From Solimicrobium sp040544425 (GTDB taxonomy: Bacteria > Pseudomonadota > Gammaproteobacteria > Burkholderiales > Burkholderiaceae_D), in contig JBEONO010000002.1 in assembly GCA_040544425.1 (NCBI GenBank), forward strand, positions 1-64,000: DNA of 64,000 bases, read 5' to 3'. Positions within the stretch are counted from its first letter, which is position 1. Each line of letters begins with the position of its first letter. This document shows, in pieces, positions 44,553 to 53,766 of this stretch. Position numbers and translations under genes: made by a program. The notes beneath the pieces are model-generated. The model had not been told where the DNA came from, made no database searches, and was given only the letters and a program-made list of their open reading frames with translations.

Positions 44553-45683
44553 ATGAACAGATCGAAATTAATGTTTTTATGCATCAGTTTTATGGCATTC
44601 AATGCCATCGCTGAGACTGGTGTCACGAGCAGCACGGTCAGTGTCGGACAATCGGCAGCGCTGACAGGCCCGGCCCAGGAGTTGGGGACGGCAATGCGTG
44701 ATGGTGCGCTCGCCTATTTTGACCATGTCAATTCACAGGGCGGTGTCAATGGCCGCCAGATTCGGCTGATCAGTCTTGACGACGGCTACGATCCGGATAG
44801 AGCGGCTGCCAATACCAGGCAGCTGATCGAGAAGGACGATGTCTTTTCCCTGTTTGGTTATGTTGGCACACCAACCTCCGTGGCCGCGTTGCCCATATTT
44901 ACCAAAGCTGAAGTGCCCTTTTTCGGCGCGCTGACTGGTGCCCAGGCGCTCCGGGAACCATTCAATCGCTACATCTTCAATGTGCGGGCCAGTTATTTTG
45001 AAGAGACCGAAAAAATTATTGAGCACAGCACCATGTTGCAAATTAACAAAGTCGCGGTGTTTTATCAAAATGACGGTTACGGCAAGGCTGGTCTGGAAGG
45101 CGTGACCCGCGCCCTGAAAAAATATAATTTGCAGGTGGTCACAGCGGCTTCGGTTGAACGCAACAGCACAAATGTGGACGCAGCGGTTGCGCAAATTTCA
45201 CAAAGCAATCCACAGGCGATTGTCATGATCTCTACCTACACTTCCTGCGCGGCGTTTATTAAAGCGATGAAAAAAAATTCAGCGCTCAATCCAATTTACT
45301 GGAACATCTCATTTGTCGGAACCAACGCACTGTCAAAAGAGCTGGGCAATGTCGGGCGTGGCGTCATGATTTCTCAAGTTGTACCGGCGCCGGAAAATGA
45401 AGTGTCGACCATCGTCAAGGAATACAGGAAATTCTATTTAGTGAAACCGGAGCGGCATGCCGACTTTGTCAGTCTGGAAGGATTTATCTCGGCAAAAATT
45501 TTCGTTGAAGGACTGAAACGCGCCGGAAATAATCTCACCAGAGACAGTTTTATTCGCGCCATGGAAGGAATGAGCAATTACGATGCCGGTGGCTTTACGG
45601 TGAAAATGAGTCCGACCAACCATAATGCCTCGCATTTTGTTGATCTGACCGTGATTGGGAAAGACGGCGTGCTGATGCACTAG
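44553..45683 (+). CDS. Branched-chain-amino-acid-type ABC substrate-binding protein (LivK-like)
   Basis: This 376-residue protein starts at ATG 44553 (M-N-R-S-K-L-M-F) with a signal peptide cleaved near A-I-A-E. It matches the periplasmic-binding family of type 6: V-G-Q-S-A-A-L-T-G-P-A-Q-E-L-G near residue 35, G-G-V-N-G-R-Q-I-R-L-I-S-L-D-D-G-Y-D-P, and G-Y-V-G-T-P-T-S-V-A-A in the ligand cleft. No permease or ATPase genes follow; a hairpin with a T run comes right after. It may serve a distant Liv-type transporter or a receptor. Divergent from the porin gene, so both may belong to the same nutrient response. Confidence 0.88.
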   Translation: MNRSKLMFLCISFMAFNAIAETGVTSSTVSVGQSAALTGPAQELGTAMRDGALAYFDHVNSQGGVNGRQIRLISLDDGYDPDRAAANTRQLIEKDDVFSLFGYVGTPTSVAALPIFTKAEVPFFGALTGAQALREPFNRYIFNVRASYFEETEKIIEHSTMLQINKVAVFYQNDGYGKAGLEGVTRALKKYNLQVVTAASVERNSTNVDAAVAQISQSNPQAIVMISTYTSCAAFIKAMKKNSALNPIYWNISFVGTNALSKELGNVGRGVMISQVVPAPENEVSTIVKEYRKFYLVKPERHADFVSLEGFISAKIFVEGLKRAGNNLTRDSFIRAMEGMSNYDAGGFTVKMSPTNHNASHFVDLTVIGKDGVLMH

Positions 45684-45721
45684 GCCGCAACTGGGATTTG
45701 ATCCCGGCCTGCAATTTTTTT
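45682..45721 (+). terminator. Palindrome family copy 3, with T tract (terminator)
   Basis: AGGCC (45682-45686) with GGCCT (45706-45710), and an inner GGGAT (45693-45697) with ATCCC (45701-45705), are followed by GCAATTTTTTT. It is a member of the dispersed GGGAT-N3-ATCCC family that here has clear terminator form and overlaps the stop of the binding-protein gene. Confidence 0.7.
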
Positions 45722-45753
45722 GACGCGGGCGAATTCTGATGGCGGTTAAGGTC

Positions 45754-46515
45754 CTACCAAAGTTTTGCCACAGGGATCACGATGCCGCTGAAAATCGCCC
45801 AGTCCGGCGACGCAGCATTGAGACCTCGAAGCAGCCCGATGTCGAGCGTCATGTGTTTGGATGGGCTGTAGGTTGCCGCGACCAGAAATTGCGCGGTACT
45901 TGGCACCGACGTGCGACGCGTACCGGAAAGTTCTGCACTGACGCCCCATTTTTCCGTGACCATGTGACTCAACGAGGTCGACAAACCGGTCTGTAAATTG
46001 CCGCTGCTGGCGTCATCAGTGCCAATATGCGTCACATTCAGATTGGTATCCATGTGAATTTCATCGAAATCGCGACTGAAGATGCCGTTGATACCGTAAT
46101 CAGTTTTGCCGCTGCCGATCGTGTCTTTGGCAGTGGGGAGTTTGACATTGAATTCAAGACCAAAGGCGGTAGCGCTGTTGATCAGGAAGGCGCGCTTGAG
46201 TGTCAGGTTGGTGTCACCAATCCCGGTATCGGTGGCACCGCCCCCGGCATTGCGCACATACCCTTCCCCGCCGAGCAGCACGCCCCATTGCTCATCAAAC
46301 GCCAGCTTGAACAGATACGGCAGACTGCCACGCGTGAGGTCACCGGTCTTGCTGTCCAGCCCGCCAAATTCGAATTCCAGCTGACCTGGCGCAGGCAATT
46401 GCGCGGGATTGGAAACGGTGGGTCGATACGGTGTGACATCAAGTTCATCTTCTGCCTGGGCGGGCAGACAAAATACCAGGGTCAGTACCAGTGCCACATG
46501 AGGGAATAAAGACAT
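45754..46515 (-). CDS. Outer-membrane channel of the phenol MetA/transporter family
   Basis: This is a 253-residue protein from ATG 46515 with a signal peptide cleaved near A-Q-A-E. The mature chain begins D-V-T-P-Y-R-P-T-V-S-N-P-A-Q-L-P-A-P-G-Q-L-E-F-E and continues as repeated amphipathic beta strands ending in V-A-K-L-W. This is the pattern of the MetA-pathway phenol-degradation-type outer-membrane proteins, annotated widely as transporters. Function here is unknown; no aromatic catabolic genes are in the window. In-frame codons upstream of the chosen start lack a signal sequence. Confidence 0.78.
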   Translation of the reverse strand: MSLFPHVALVLTLVFCLPAQAEDELDVTPYRPTVSNPAQLPAPGQLEFEFGGLDSKTGDLTRGSLPYLFKLAFDEQWGVLLGGEGYVRNAGGGATDTGIGDTNLTLKRAFLINSATAFGLEFNVKLPTAKDTIGSGKTDYGINGIFSRDFDEIHMDTNLNVTHIGTDDASSGNLQTGLSTSLSHMVTEKWGVSAELSGTRRTSVPSTAQFLVAATYSPSKHMTLDIGLLRGLNAASPDWAIFSGIVIPVAKLW

Positions 46516-46725
46516 CGTGCACTTTCTGAAAGAGTGGAAATTCAATGGGCGCAGAATGGATCGAATCAATCCGGCCTGGCGAACATTAATTTAGAAGTAT
46601 GGAAATAGCAATGCTTTACTAGCTTGCGCTCTCATCCGGCCATGTCGCAAGGCGCAACACAGGGTACTATGATGGCTGCACGCTGCCGGGGATGCAACAG
46701 GCCACGATCGTCAAAGGAAATCAGA

Positions 46726-47946
46726 ATGGATATTTCACCAGTAGATTCTGCGGTCACGGCCGCAGCGCGGATCGAAGCGCTCAATGCGGCCAACGCCACT
46801 GCCAGGGTGGAGGCCCCGCTGATCACGGCGAATCAAACCGATACTACCAACACGACAGCCAGCATCGTCAATTTTTCGCCGCTGGCCCAGTTATTGGCCG
46901 CGACGGTGGTATTTCAGACCAAACAAGCCAGACAGGTGCCGATCGCGCAGCCAACCCAACCCGGCAGCTCCACCAATATCGACCTGACCACCCTGACCGA
47001 GATCACCACCCTGTTTGTGAACGCCTTCAATAATTTTCAGACCAGCAGCACCGATGGACTGACGAATCAGTTTGACACTGCCTTCGAAAACGCCCTGATG
47101 GCGGCGATTCAGAATGAAACCTCGCACGCTGGTGCCACACATACCCAATCGTTTATCGACAGTCTGGCCCAGCTCGGGATTCAGTTTCAGGATTCTGCCA
47201 GCCTGACTGCGCCCAATCAGTTCACCATTGACTGGACCAGGTTGGAAACGGCTTTCAATGCCAATCCGGCGCAAACGATTGCCTTGTTGTCGAACGCGTT
47301 CCAGGCGCTGAATACGATCGCCGAAACTACGGTTGCATCGCAGGCTACGCTTGGTCTGAGCCAATCCGCTGTGCAAAGCGATTTGCTCAACAACCTCTAC
47401 ACGCAAAACAGCAATGCGGTTTTGCAACCACGACTTGATACGGCGATCGTCAATGCCGCCGATTCGGCACTGCTGACAGGCGCAACGCCAACGCCGACCA
47501 GCACTGCCGCTGCGACCCAGACGGCGCAGACAGCGCAAACGACGAACACAGCAACAACGACCACACCGGCAGCAAATCCGGGCGTGGCAGCGGTGCCGGT
47601 GACAACAGTCACCCCAACAGCGGTGAACACGACAGCTGCAGCGACAACGCCTCTGGTTACCGCATCTGCTACTGCCACCGCCAATGCCGCTCCAGCCACG
47701 ACGCCCATACCAGTAACTCCGGTCTTGATTGACCCAAACATCGCAGCAGCTGTTGCTGCCTATCGGGTCAATGAAACAATCGGCAGAACCATCGGTGAGC
47801 TTGATATTGCGCCTGATACGGAGCTAATCCCGGGCATCGGTCCAGTTTCCAAAACCAAAGCTGTCTCGCTGGATACCAATGAGGAGTCTGAAGAGGAGCG
47901 CCGCGTTCAGAGAACGCGGTCTCTGAAAGAACGTGGTCAGGCATAA
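46726..47946 (+). CDS. Thr/Ala-rich low-complexity protein, 406 aa
   Basis: AAAGGAAA eight bases upstream supports ATG 46726 (M-D-I-S-P-V-D-S). There is no signal peptide or membrane helix. Residues 60-240 form an ordered part with F-V-N-A-F-N-N-F-Q and N-P-A-Q-T-I-A-L-L-S-N-A-F-Q-A-L-N. Residues 240-350 are a Thr/Ala/Pro/Val-rich repeat-like stretch (many T-T-T and A-A-A runs), and the last 30 are charged (E-E-S-E-E-E-R-R). Composition and the M-x-I-S start resemble the protein at 31389. It could be an exported structural or hook-length-like protein, but I cannot assign it. Confidence 0.75.
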   Translation: MDISPVDSAVTAAARIEALNAANATARVEAPLITANQTDTTNTTASIVNFSPLAQLLAATVVFQTKQARQVPIAQPTQPGSSTNIDLTTLTEITTLFVNAFNNFQTSSTDGLTNQFDTAFENALMAAIQNETSHAGATHTQSFIDSLAQLGIQFQDSASLTAPNQFTIDWTRLETAFNANPAQTIALLSNAFQALNTIAETTVASQATLGLSQSAVQSDLLNNLYTQNSNAVLQPRLDTAIVNAADSALLTGATPTPTSTAAATQTAQTAQTTNTATTTTPAANPGVAAVPVTTVTPTAVNTTAAATTPLVTASATATANAAPATTPIPVTPVLIDPNIAAAVAAYRVNETIGRTIGELDIAPDTELIPGIGPVSKTKAVSLDTNEESEEERRVQRTRSLKERGQA

Positions 47947-47954
47947 ACTTGCGC

Positions 47955-48827
47955 TTAGGTTTTTGCTTCCGCTTCCCCGAGTATCCAGTCATGAAACAGC
48001 TTCATGGCTACTGACATCTGCCGCGATTTCAACCAGGTCAGCCAATAGCAGCCGGTCCTGATCTGGATCTCAAACGGACACAGCAATTGGCCGGCCTGAA
48101 TTTCGCGCATAAACATGGCTGGCGGTGCCAGCGCCACGCCAGTGCCCTGCATCGCCACTTCAACCATCAGGCGTGATGAATCGAAGATCGGCCCGTTCAA
48201 CAGCCACGGCTCCAGCCCGGCGGCGGCGAACCAGGCGTTCCATTCATCATTGCGATAGGACCGCAGCAAGGTCTCATGGATCAGATCACCCGGCACCTGA
48301 AGGCGTCGCGCAATGGCAGGCGCACACAAGACCGCCAGCGGTGCTTCAAGCAGGGCCCGGTTTTGGGTGGCGGGCCAGGCGCCGTCGCCGAAGCGAATCG
48401 CAAAGTCCAGCCCTTCTGCTGCCGGATCGACCTTGTTGTTATGGGTGAACAGTCTTAACTCTACGATCGGGTGCGCCTGCTGAAATTGTGCGAGGCGCGG
48501 CATCAGCCAGCCCAGCGCAAAGGTTCCGACCACACCGACCGAAAGTACTTCACGAAACTGACCGCCATCGAATTTGTTGAGCACCGCTTCAATCCGCCCA
48601 AACGCCTCACTCAAGACCGGCAGTAGTGCTGAACCTTCATCGGTCAGACTCAAGCCACGCGCCAGGCGCTTGAATAAAATCGTCCCGAGCCGCTCCTCCA
48701 GCATCCGCACCTGCTGGCTGACGGCAGCCTGCGTGACGTTCAATTCAAGCGCGGCACGGGTGAAGTTCAGGTGGCGTGCCGAGGACTCAAAGGCACGTAA
48801 AGCGTTGAGCGGAAGGTTGGATCGCAT
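47955..48827 (-). CDS. ampR: LysR-family regulator, AmpR/GcvA-like
   Basis: This is a 290-residue LysR regulator. The winged-helix domain (R-A-F-E-S-S-A-R-H-L-N-F-T-R-A-A-L-E-L-N then T-Q-A-A-V-S-Q-Q-V-R) is of the GcvA/AmpR subgroup. The effector domain has the typical F-A-I-R-F-G-D-G-x-W-P motif near residue 145. It is divergent from a class C beta-lactamase gene 189 bases away, the standard ampR-ampC arrangement, so it most likely binds peptidoglycan fragments (muropeptides or UDP-MurNAc-pentapeptide) and controls that gene. The symbol rests on context plus subgroup. Confidence 0.8.
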   Translation of the reverse strand: MRSNLPLNALRAFESSARHLNFTRAALELNVTQAAVSQQVRMLEERLGTILFKRLARGLSLTDEGSALLPVLSEAFGRIEAVLNKFDGGQFREVLSVGVVGTFALGWLMPRLAQFQQAHPIVELRLFTHNNKVDPAAEGLDFAIRFGDGAWPATQNRALLEAPLAVLCAPAIARRLQVPGDLIHETLLRSYRNDEWNAWFAAAGLEPWLLNGPIFDSSRLMVEVAMQGTGVALAPPAMFMREIQAGQLLCPFEIQIRTGCYWLTWLKSRQMSVAMKLFHDWILGEAEAKT

Positions 48828-48912
48828 GGGTAGCCAGTCATAAGTTTTTCTTGACTCTAGTTGAAATTATTCTCGCTTGTCAATCATTTCCAAAGATGGG
48901 ATAGTCGCGCCG

Positions 48913-48941
48913 TTGCCAGTTTATGGCCAAATTAGTATGAG
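48913..48941 (+). promoter_or_regulatory. Possible ampC promoter
   Basis: TTGCCA at 48913-48918 and TATGAG at 48936-48941, spaced 17 bases, lie in the ampR-ampC intergenic region 76 bases before the ampC ATG. Confidence 0.4.
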
Positions 48942-48964
48942 CAAAATCGGACACTGTCATAAGA

Positions 48965-48984
48965 ACTGGTTATGCATAGCCAGT
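48965..48984. promoter_or_regulatory. Palindrome between ampR and ampC, candidate regulator site
   Basis: ACTGGTTATG at 48965-48974 and CATAGCCAGT at 48975-48984 form a 20-bp palindrome with one mismatched pair. A further AGCCAGT occurs beside the ampR start (48833). LysR regulators bind such dyads. It lies downstream of the candidate promoter, so if this is the operator it would act by blocking, or the true promoter lies elsewhere. Confidence 0.45.
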
Positions 48985-49016
48985 ATTTTTTTACCAACAA
49001 GCAAAGGACTTCTGTA

Positions 49017-50186
49017 ATGAATCTGAACACCATCAAAAACCTGTTTGCCGCGCTCTGTCTGGCCGCTGGCAGCTGCTCTGCCGCCACCCATCCGGATCAA
49101 GCCACAATGCAAAATTCAGTCGATGCGGCGATCAAACCGCTGCTGGAGAAATATCAGATTGCCGGTATGGCGGTGGCGGTCAGCGTCAACGGTGCAAACC
49201 ATTTTTTCAATTACGGCTTGGCTTCGCGGGAAACAAAACAGCCGGTCACCGCAACGACCCTGTTTGAAATTGGTTCGATCAGCAAAACATTCACGGCCAG
49301 CCTGGCCAGCTATGCGCAACTCAATGGCCAGCTGAATTTGTCCGATCCTGCCAGCAAATATTTACCGGAGCTGCGCGGCAGCAGCTTCGACCAGATCAGC
49401 CTGCTGAATCTGGGCACCCACACCGGCAGCAATTTTCCGCTGCAGGTGCCAGAGCATATCCATAACGATGAACAGCTGATGGATTACTTCAAGAACTGGC
49501 AGCCAGCTCACCCTGCCGGCGTGTACCGGACCTACTCAAATCCGGGCATTGGTTTGCTTGGCTTGATCACGGCGCGCAGCATGCAGATGCCGTTTGACGA
49601 CGCCATGGAAAAAGTTCTGCTGCCTGCACTGGGCATGAAGCATAGTTACCTCAATGTGCCGGCCGACCAAATGCGCAACTATGCGCAGGGCTACAGCAAG
49701 GACGATGCCCTGGTCCGGGTGACTCCGGGTCAGCTCGGGGCGATCACCTATGGCATCAAGACTGACAGCACCGACCTGCTGCGCTATCTGAACGCCAATA
49801 TGCAGGAAGTTGCGCTGACCGACAAATTCCAGCGCGCACTCATCGATACCCACACCGGCTACTTTAAAGCGGGTAAGATCATTCAGGATTTGATGTGGGA
49901 ACAATATCCCGATACAGCCCCGTTGGCGCAACTGGTGGCGGGCAATTCGAGTGAGATGATTTTTTCTGATACGCCGGTGATAAAAATTGATCCGCCCCTG
50001 CCGCCGCAAGCCAACGTGTTGTTGAATAAAACCGGTTCCACCAACGGCTTTGGGGCTTATGTGCTGTTCGCACCGGCCAGGAAAATCGGCATTGTGATGC
50101 TTGCCAACCGCAGCTACCCCATCGAGGCACGCGTCACCGCCGCGTATGAAATATTAAAAGCCCTGCAATCACTGCCCGAACAATGA
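49017..50186 (+). CDS. ampC: Class C beta-lactamase
   Basis: This is a 389-residue periplasmic serine beta-lactamase from ATG 49017 (AAAGGA upstream). The signal peptide is cleaved near S-A-A-T (about 23). Active-site motifs are all present: S-I-S-K (Ser nucleophile and Lys, about residue 87), Y-S-N (about 172, the Y-x-N motif) and K-T-G-S-T (about 338). F-E-I-G-S-I-S-K-T-F and N-K-T-G-S-T-N-G-F-G-A-Y-V are diagnostic of AmpC as opposed to penicillin-binding proteins. It hydrolyses cephalosporins and penicillins and is probably inducible through the divergent AmpR. A C40 peptidase gene follows 32 bases later. Confidence 0.93.
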   Translation: MNLNTIKNLFAALCLAAGSCSAATHPDQATMQNSVDAAIKPLLEKYQIAGMAVAVSVNGANHFFNYGLASRETKQPVTATTLFEIGSISKTFTASLASYAQLNGQLNLSDPASKYLPELRGSSFDQISLLNLGTHTGSNFPLQVPEHIHNDEQLMDYFKNWQPAHPAGVYRTYSNPGIGLLGLITARSMQMPFDDAMEKVLLPALGMKHSYLNVPADQMRNYAQGYSKDDALVRVTPGQLGAITYGIKTDSTDLLRYLNANMQEVALTDKFQRALIDTHTGYFKAGKIIQDLMWEQYPDTAPLAQLVAGNSSEMIFSDTPVIKIDPPLPPQANVLLNKTGSTNGFGAYVLFAPARKIGIVMLANRSYPIEARVTAAYEILKALQSLPEQ

Positions 50187-50218
50187 ACGCTTCACTTTTT
50201 TGAGAACCTGCTCCGACC

Positions 50219-50926
50219 ATGTATAAACCACCCGCACGCCAACTTCGCAAATCAGAAAATAAATCCTGGCTGGTTCGCATTGAACCTGACGCCTGGCTCG
50301 CCGCAAGCTTTGCACGCGCTGCCCAGTTGACTGACATGCTGCGCTTTCCGTCGGATGCCTATCCAACTCTGCCACCTGCTGAACAGGACTCAATGCGGCA
50401 ATCGCAGATCGAAGCCCATGAAATTATCCGGGTGCTCGGCAGGCACGAACAACATGTGTTGATCATGAAGTCTGACCAGGTGGTCGGTTGGGTCTTGCAG
50501 GCCGATATTCAGCCAGACTCTGCCCTGACAGGCTTTGCGCCAGTGACTTCACTGAAGCAGTCGCCCGAGGCGTTCTTTGCAATCTGGGAGAATGCGCCCT
50601 ATGTGTGGGGCGGCATCACCCGTGTCGGCATCGACTGTTCCGGCCTGACCCAGCGTTATTACCGCGATGTGCTCGATCTTGGGATTCCCAAAAATACCTT
50701 TGATCAGCGCCGCAGCGGCACCAGCAAAGCGCTCTCCGCGATCAGCGAGCATGATCTGATTTTCTGCACGCGCATTGGCGGGCGCGGCACGCATCATGTG
50801 GGGATTTATCTGGGGGGCGATGTCTGGCATGCACATCGTGAACGGGGTGTGATCCGGCAAACCCTGGCCGCTTTTTTGAAGGATTACCAAGTACTGGAAG
50901 TGGTCAGCTGTCGTCGATCCGGGTAG
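50219..50926 (+). CDS. NlpC/P60 (C40) cell-wall peptidase with SH3-like N-terminus
   Basis: This is a 235-residue protein. Residues 40-105 resemble a bacterial SH3 domain (V-L-I-M-K-S-D-Q-V-V-G-W-V). The C40 domain has the catalytic Cys in G-I-D-C-S-G-L-T-Q, the His in T-H-H-V-G-I-Y-L and a third polar residue in V-W-H-A-H. Enzymes of this type cleave D-Glu-meso-diaminopimelate bonds in stem peptides, often in muropeptide recycling. No signal peptide is seen, so it may act in the cytoplasm on imported muropeptides. Its position 32 bases after ampC is suggestive, since AmpR senses those fragments. Confidence 0.9.
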   Translation: MYKPPARQLRKSENKSWLVRIEPDAWLAASFARAAQLTDMLRFPSDAYPTLPPAEQDSMRQSQIEAHEIIRVLGRHEQHVLIMKSDQVVGWVLQADIQPDSALTGFAPVTSLKQSPEAFFAIWENAPYVWGGITRVGIDCSGLTQRYYRDVLDLGIPKNTFDQRRSGTSKALSAISEHDLIFCTRIGGRGTHHVGIYLGGDVWHAHRERGVIRQTLAAFLKDYQVLEVVSCRRSG

Positions 50927-50946
50927 GCCGGGATGAAATCCCAGCC
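50926..50946. repeat. Dispersed palindrome family, copy 4
   Basis: GGCCGGGAT, GAA, ATCCCAGCC at 50926-50946, starting on the last base of the peptidase stop codon and lying between converging genes. It differs from copy 2 only in the 3-base loop. Confidence 0.75.
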
Positions 50947-50958
50947 TGCAATCTGCAA

Positions 50959-52602
50959 TCAGGGAGCGGTTCCACCGGTAATGCCGGCCAACCTGTCTTC
51001 CTTGCTGCGCAGTTCCTGTTCGATGGCATCCGGCGCGACGTGCTCTTCATTCAGATAACGGGTCCGCCAACCGCTACGGATTCCCCAGTAATAGAACACC
51101 AGTGACACGCCAGCGACGACCGCCATATCAACGCCATATGGCAGCAGATCGGTTCCGCCAAACTGGCTGCTGCCACAATACGACAGCACCGCCATGACGA
51201 ACAGATACACCATCATCCACAGCGCGCCCTTGAATTCGCGCCGGAACTCAGGCCAGCCTTCCTTGTGCTGGTAATAAAAATAAATCGGCAAGGCGGCGAC
51301 GATCAGCAAAATGATTTTGCCGGTCAGCGGCCAGCGGGCCCAATACAACACCAGAGAGGAAAACACAAACGCAAACGGGGCCAGCACTGCCAGGCCCTTC
51401 AGGCGCAAAGGTCGATGCAGATCGGCAGCCGTCAGGCGCAGCGAGGCGACGCAGATCGGCCCGGTCAGATACGAGATCACGGTCGCCACCGAGATCACCG
51501 CCGCCAGGCCATTCCAGCTGCGGAAAAAGAATAAAAATACATACGAGACGCCCAGATTGAACCACATCGCTTCGCGCGGAATATGGTACAGAGGATGGAT
51601 CCTGCCAAACATTTTTGGCATGGTGCCATTGCGCTCCATCGCATAAATCATGCGCGTCGTGGTGGCCATATAGGTCGCACCGGTGCCGCTCGGGCTGATG
51701 AAGGCATCGGCATACAACAGGAACACCAGCCAGTTCAGGCCCAGTGCCAGTGCCAGCTCGGCAAACGGCGAACTGAAGTTGATACCGTGCCAGCCGTTGA
51801 TCAGATCGGAGGGCGACAAGGCGCCGATGAACGCGATCTGCAGCAGGATGTACACCACCGCTGCCAGCAGGATCGAACCGATGACACCGATTGGTACGTT
51901 GCGACCTGGATTGATCGCCTCGCCAGCCATATTGATCGGGCTTTGAAAACCGTTATAACTGAACACGATGCCGCTGGTTGCAATCGCGGTCATCACGGCC
52001 GACCAGCCAAACGGCGCAAAGCCACCTGGCACGGCAGTGCTGAAATTTTCAGGATGAAAGCCGGTGTGCAATAACGCAATGGCCGCCAGCGCCGGGACGA
52101 TCAGCTTGAACGTGGTGACGATCGTATTGGATTTGGCGTACAGCTTGACGCCCCAGTAGTTGATCAGGAAATAGACAATCACCAGCAAGGCCGACAGAAC
52201 CAGACCGAGCCCACTGAGCTCACTGTTGACGAACAGGCCGTTGGCCCAGGCATACGGCCAGGTGCTCATGTATTGGACTGAGGCTTCGGCCTCGACCGGA
52301 ATGACGGAAACGATCGCGATCCAGTTGGCCCAGGCGGCAATAAACCCGAGCATGGAGCCGTGCGAATAACGAGCATAGCGCACCATGCCACCGGCCTCCG
52401 GGAACATCGCGCCCAATTCGGCGTAGCTCAATGCGATACTCAGAATAATGATCATGCCGCCGATCCAGGCGACCACCGCAGCCGGTCCGGCAATATGCGC
52501 CGCACGCGCCGCACCGAATAACCAGCCGGAACCGATAATCGAACCGAGTCCGGTCAGCATCAATGCAAATGCGCCAATGTGGCGTTCGGGTTTATTTTCC
52601 AA
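50959..52602 (-). CDS. APC-superfamily amino acid permease
   Basis: This is a 547-residue inner-membrane transporter with about twelve helices. The start is a TTG at 52602: AAGGAGA lies seven bases upstream, and no ATG in frame comes near. The N-terminus has the APC motif G-L-G-S-I-I-G-S-G-W-L-F-G in TM1, followed by L-S-Y-A-E-L-G-A-M-F-P-E-A-G-G in TM2. It should take up or exchange amino acids or polyamines. The substrate is unknown. The two C-terminal helices end in a charged tail (E-Q-E-L-R-S-K-E-D-R). Confidence 0.92.
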   Translation of the reverse strand: MENKPERHIGAFALMLTGLGSIIGSGWLFGAARAAHIAGPAAVVAWIGGMIIILSIALSYAELGAMFPEAGGMVRYARYSHGSMLGFIAAWANWIAIVSVIPVEAEASVQYMSTWPYAWANGLFVNSELSGLGLVLSALLVIVYFLINYWGVKLYAKSNTIVTTFKLIVPALAAIALLHTGFHPENFSTAVPGGFAPFGWSAVMTAIATSGIVFSYNGFQSPINMAGEAINPGRNVPIGVIGSILLAAVVYILLQIAFIGALSPSDLINGWHGINFSSPFAELALALGLNWLVFLLYADAFISPSGTGATYMATTTRMIYAMERNGTMPKMFGRIHPLYHIPREAMWFNLGVSYVFLFFFRSWNGLAAVISVATVISYLTGPICVASLRLTAADLHRPLRLKGLAVLAPFAFVFSSLVLYWARWPLTGKIILLIVAALPIYFYYQHKEGWPEFRREFKGALWMMVYLFVMAVLSYCGSSQFGGTDLLPYGVDMAVVAGVSLVFYYWGIRSGWRTRYLNEEHVAPDAIEQELRSKEDRLAGITGGTAP

Positions 52603-52936
52603 GAGAAGTCTCCTTAATTAATTTTGCTTTTTAGTGTCAGCGGTTACGTCTGTCAGTCCCATGCTTGGGTAAAGCCAGGGACTGAACATCGTGGGTCGGG
52701 AAAAACTGACGTATTGTAACTGATCTGGTTTGGAAAAAGCCCAAGCGGATGATGACTGTGGTTGCGGCTAATTGATATCTGCAGAGTATTGGGTTATGCA
52801 AATTTTTTTCGGATTGGGGCGTGCAGTCGCGGCAGACTAAACGATGCTTACACCAATTTTCCTGGCCAGCTCCAACACAGCTTCATATGTTATGTCCAGC
52901 GCTGCTGCCTTGGAGCCATACGTGGCAGGCGGACTT

Positions 52937-53635
52937 TTAACCATGCACTGCACCGGTCAACTCCGCGAATTCGTCTTTGGCAGCCGCAATGAGCTTCTGT
53001 GGATCCTGGGCGAGCACATCTTGCGGACGAACGCCACCGAGAAAACTGTTAGCCGACGCAAACCAATAGGCCAGACCCCAGGCATCCTTTTTATTTCCAA
53101 ACACCTTGATCGCCTCAGCTACTGATTTATACGGGCGATACTTGGTTGCGGGATCCAAGGCATAGCCGGGGAACAGGTCAACGCCATTTTGGTTGACGGC
53201 AAATATCAACCCATCCTGCTTCCACCTGTTCGGCTGCGCGCTTGGATTGGTTTTGCTGAAACCGGCCATCTCTGCAACCTGAAATGCAGTCAAATACTCG
53301 CCGGTCTGCAAGACCGCGCTGCGCGCGTCGGCGGTCATTTTGGCTTCAACCATTTTGTAATGCGGCATTGGTGGCTGTTCCACCAAGGCTTCAATAATCG
53401 CCTGGAGTTTCTTGTTCTGGATTTGCTCATTGAGCATTTTTACATTGCCCAGTAAGGCTGCCACTTCATTAAACACCTCGGTCAGCTCTTTGGCCTCTGC
53501 CTCGTCCTCATGTTCAAATGCGAACGCAACAATCTGTTTGTTTTTCATGCCGGCCAGTTTGCTACTTACTGCGCTGGATGACCCTGACATGCTGGAAAAA
53601 TTGAACACTGCGTTACTATTCTTAGAGGTCGCCAT
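52937..53635 (-). CDS. Hypothetical protein with Xre/MbcA-like C-terminus
   Basis: This is a 232-residue protein from ATG 53635 (AGGAGT seven bases upstream). The N-terminal third has a Ser-rich start then an acidic helical segment (F-E-H-E-D-E-A-E-A-K-E-L) that may be a coiled coil. The middle includes a helix-turn-helix-like L-T-A-F-Q-V-A-E-M-A-G-F-S. The C-terminus contains W-F-A-S-A-N-S-F-L-G-G-V-R-P-Q-D-V-L, which recalls the DUF2384 antitoxin-binding/toxin-related domain (MbcA/ParS/Xre), where a W-L-x-x-P-N-x-x-L-G-G-x-x-P-x-D-x-L pattern is conserved. No RES-type toxin gene follows. It is 130 bases from YefM/YoeB. Confidence 0.7.
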   Translation of the reverse strand: MATSKNSNAVFNFSSMSGSSSAVSSKLAGMKNKQIVAFAFEHEDEAEAKELTEVFNEVAALLGNVKMLNEQIQNKKLQAIIEALVEQPPMPHYKMVEAKMTADARSAVLQTGEYLTAFQVAEMAGFSKTNPSAQPNRWKQDGLIFAVNQNGVDLFPGYALDPATKYRPYKSVAEAIKVFGNKKDAWGLAYWFASANSFLGGVRPQDVLAQDPQKLIAAAKDEFAELTGAVHG

Positions 53636-53766
53636 GATCGTTACTCCTGAATTGAATATGATCAATATTTTTGCAAAATACAGATAATTTCAATCATCCA
53701 TTCATTTGCTTGGCCAATAATCTGGTTTTGCCCAGCCGATACCGCCTAAATCGTTTTATCAAAGTG

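Noticed and set aside
46891..47538. A 215-codon minus-strand frame opposite the Thr/Ala-rich gene
   Set aside because: Arg/Gly-rich shadow of a low-complexity sequence without a start signal.
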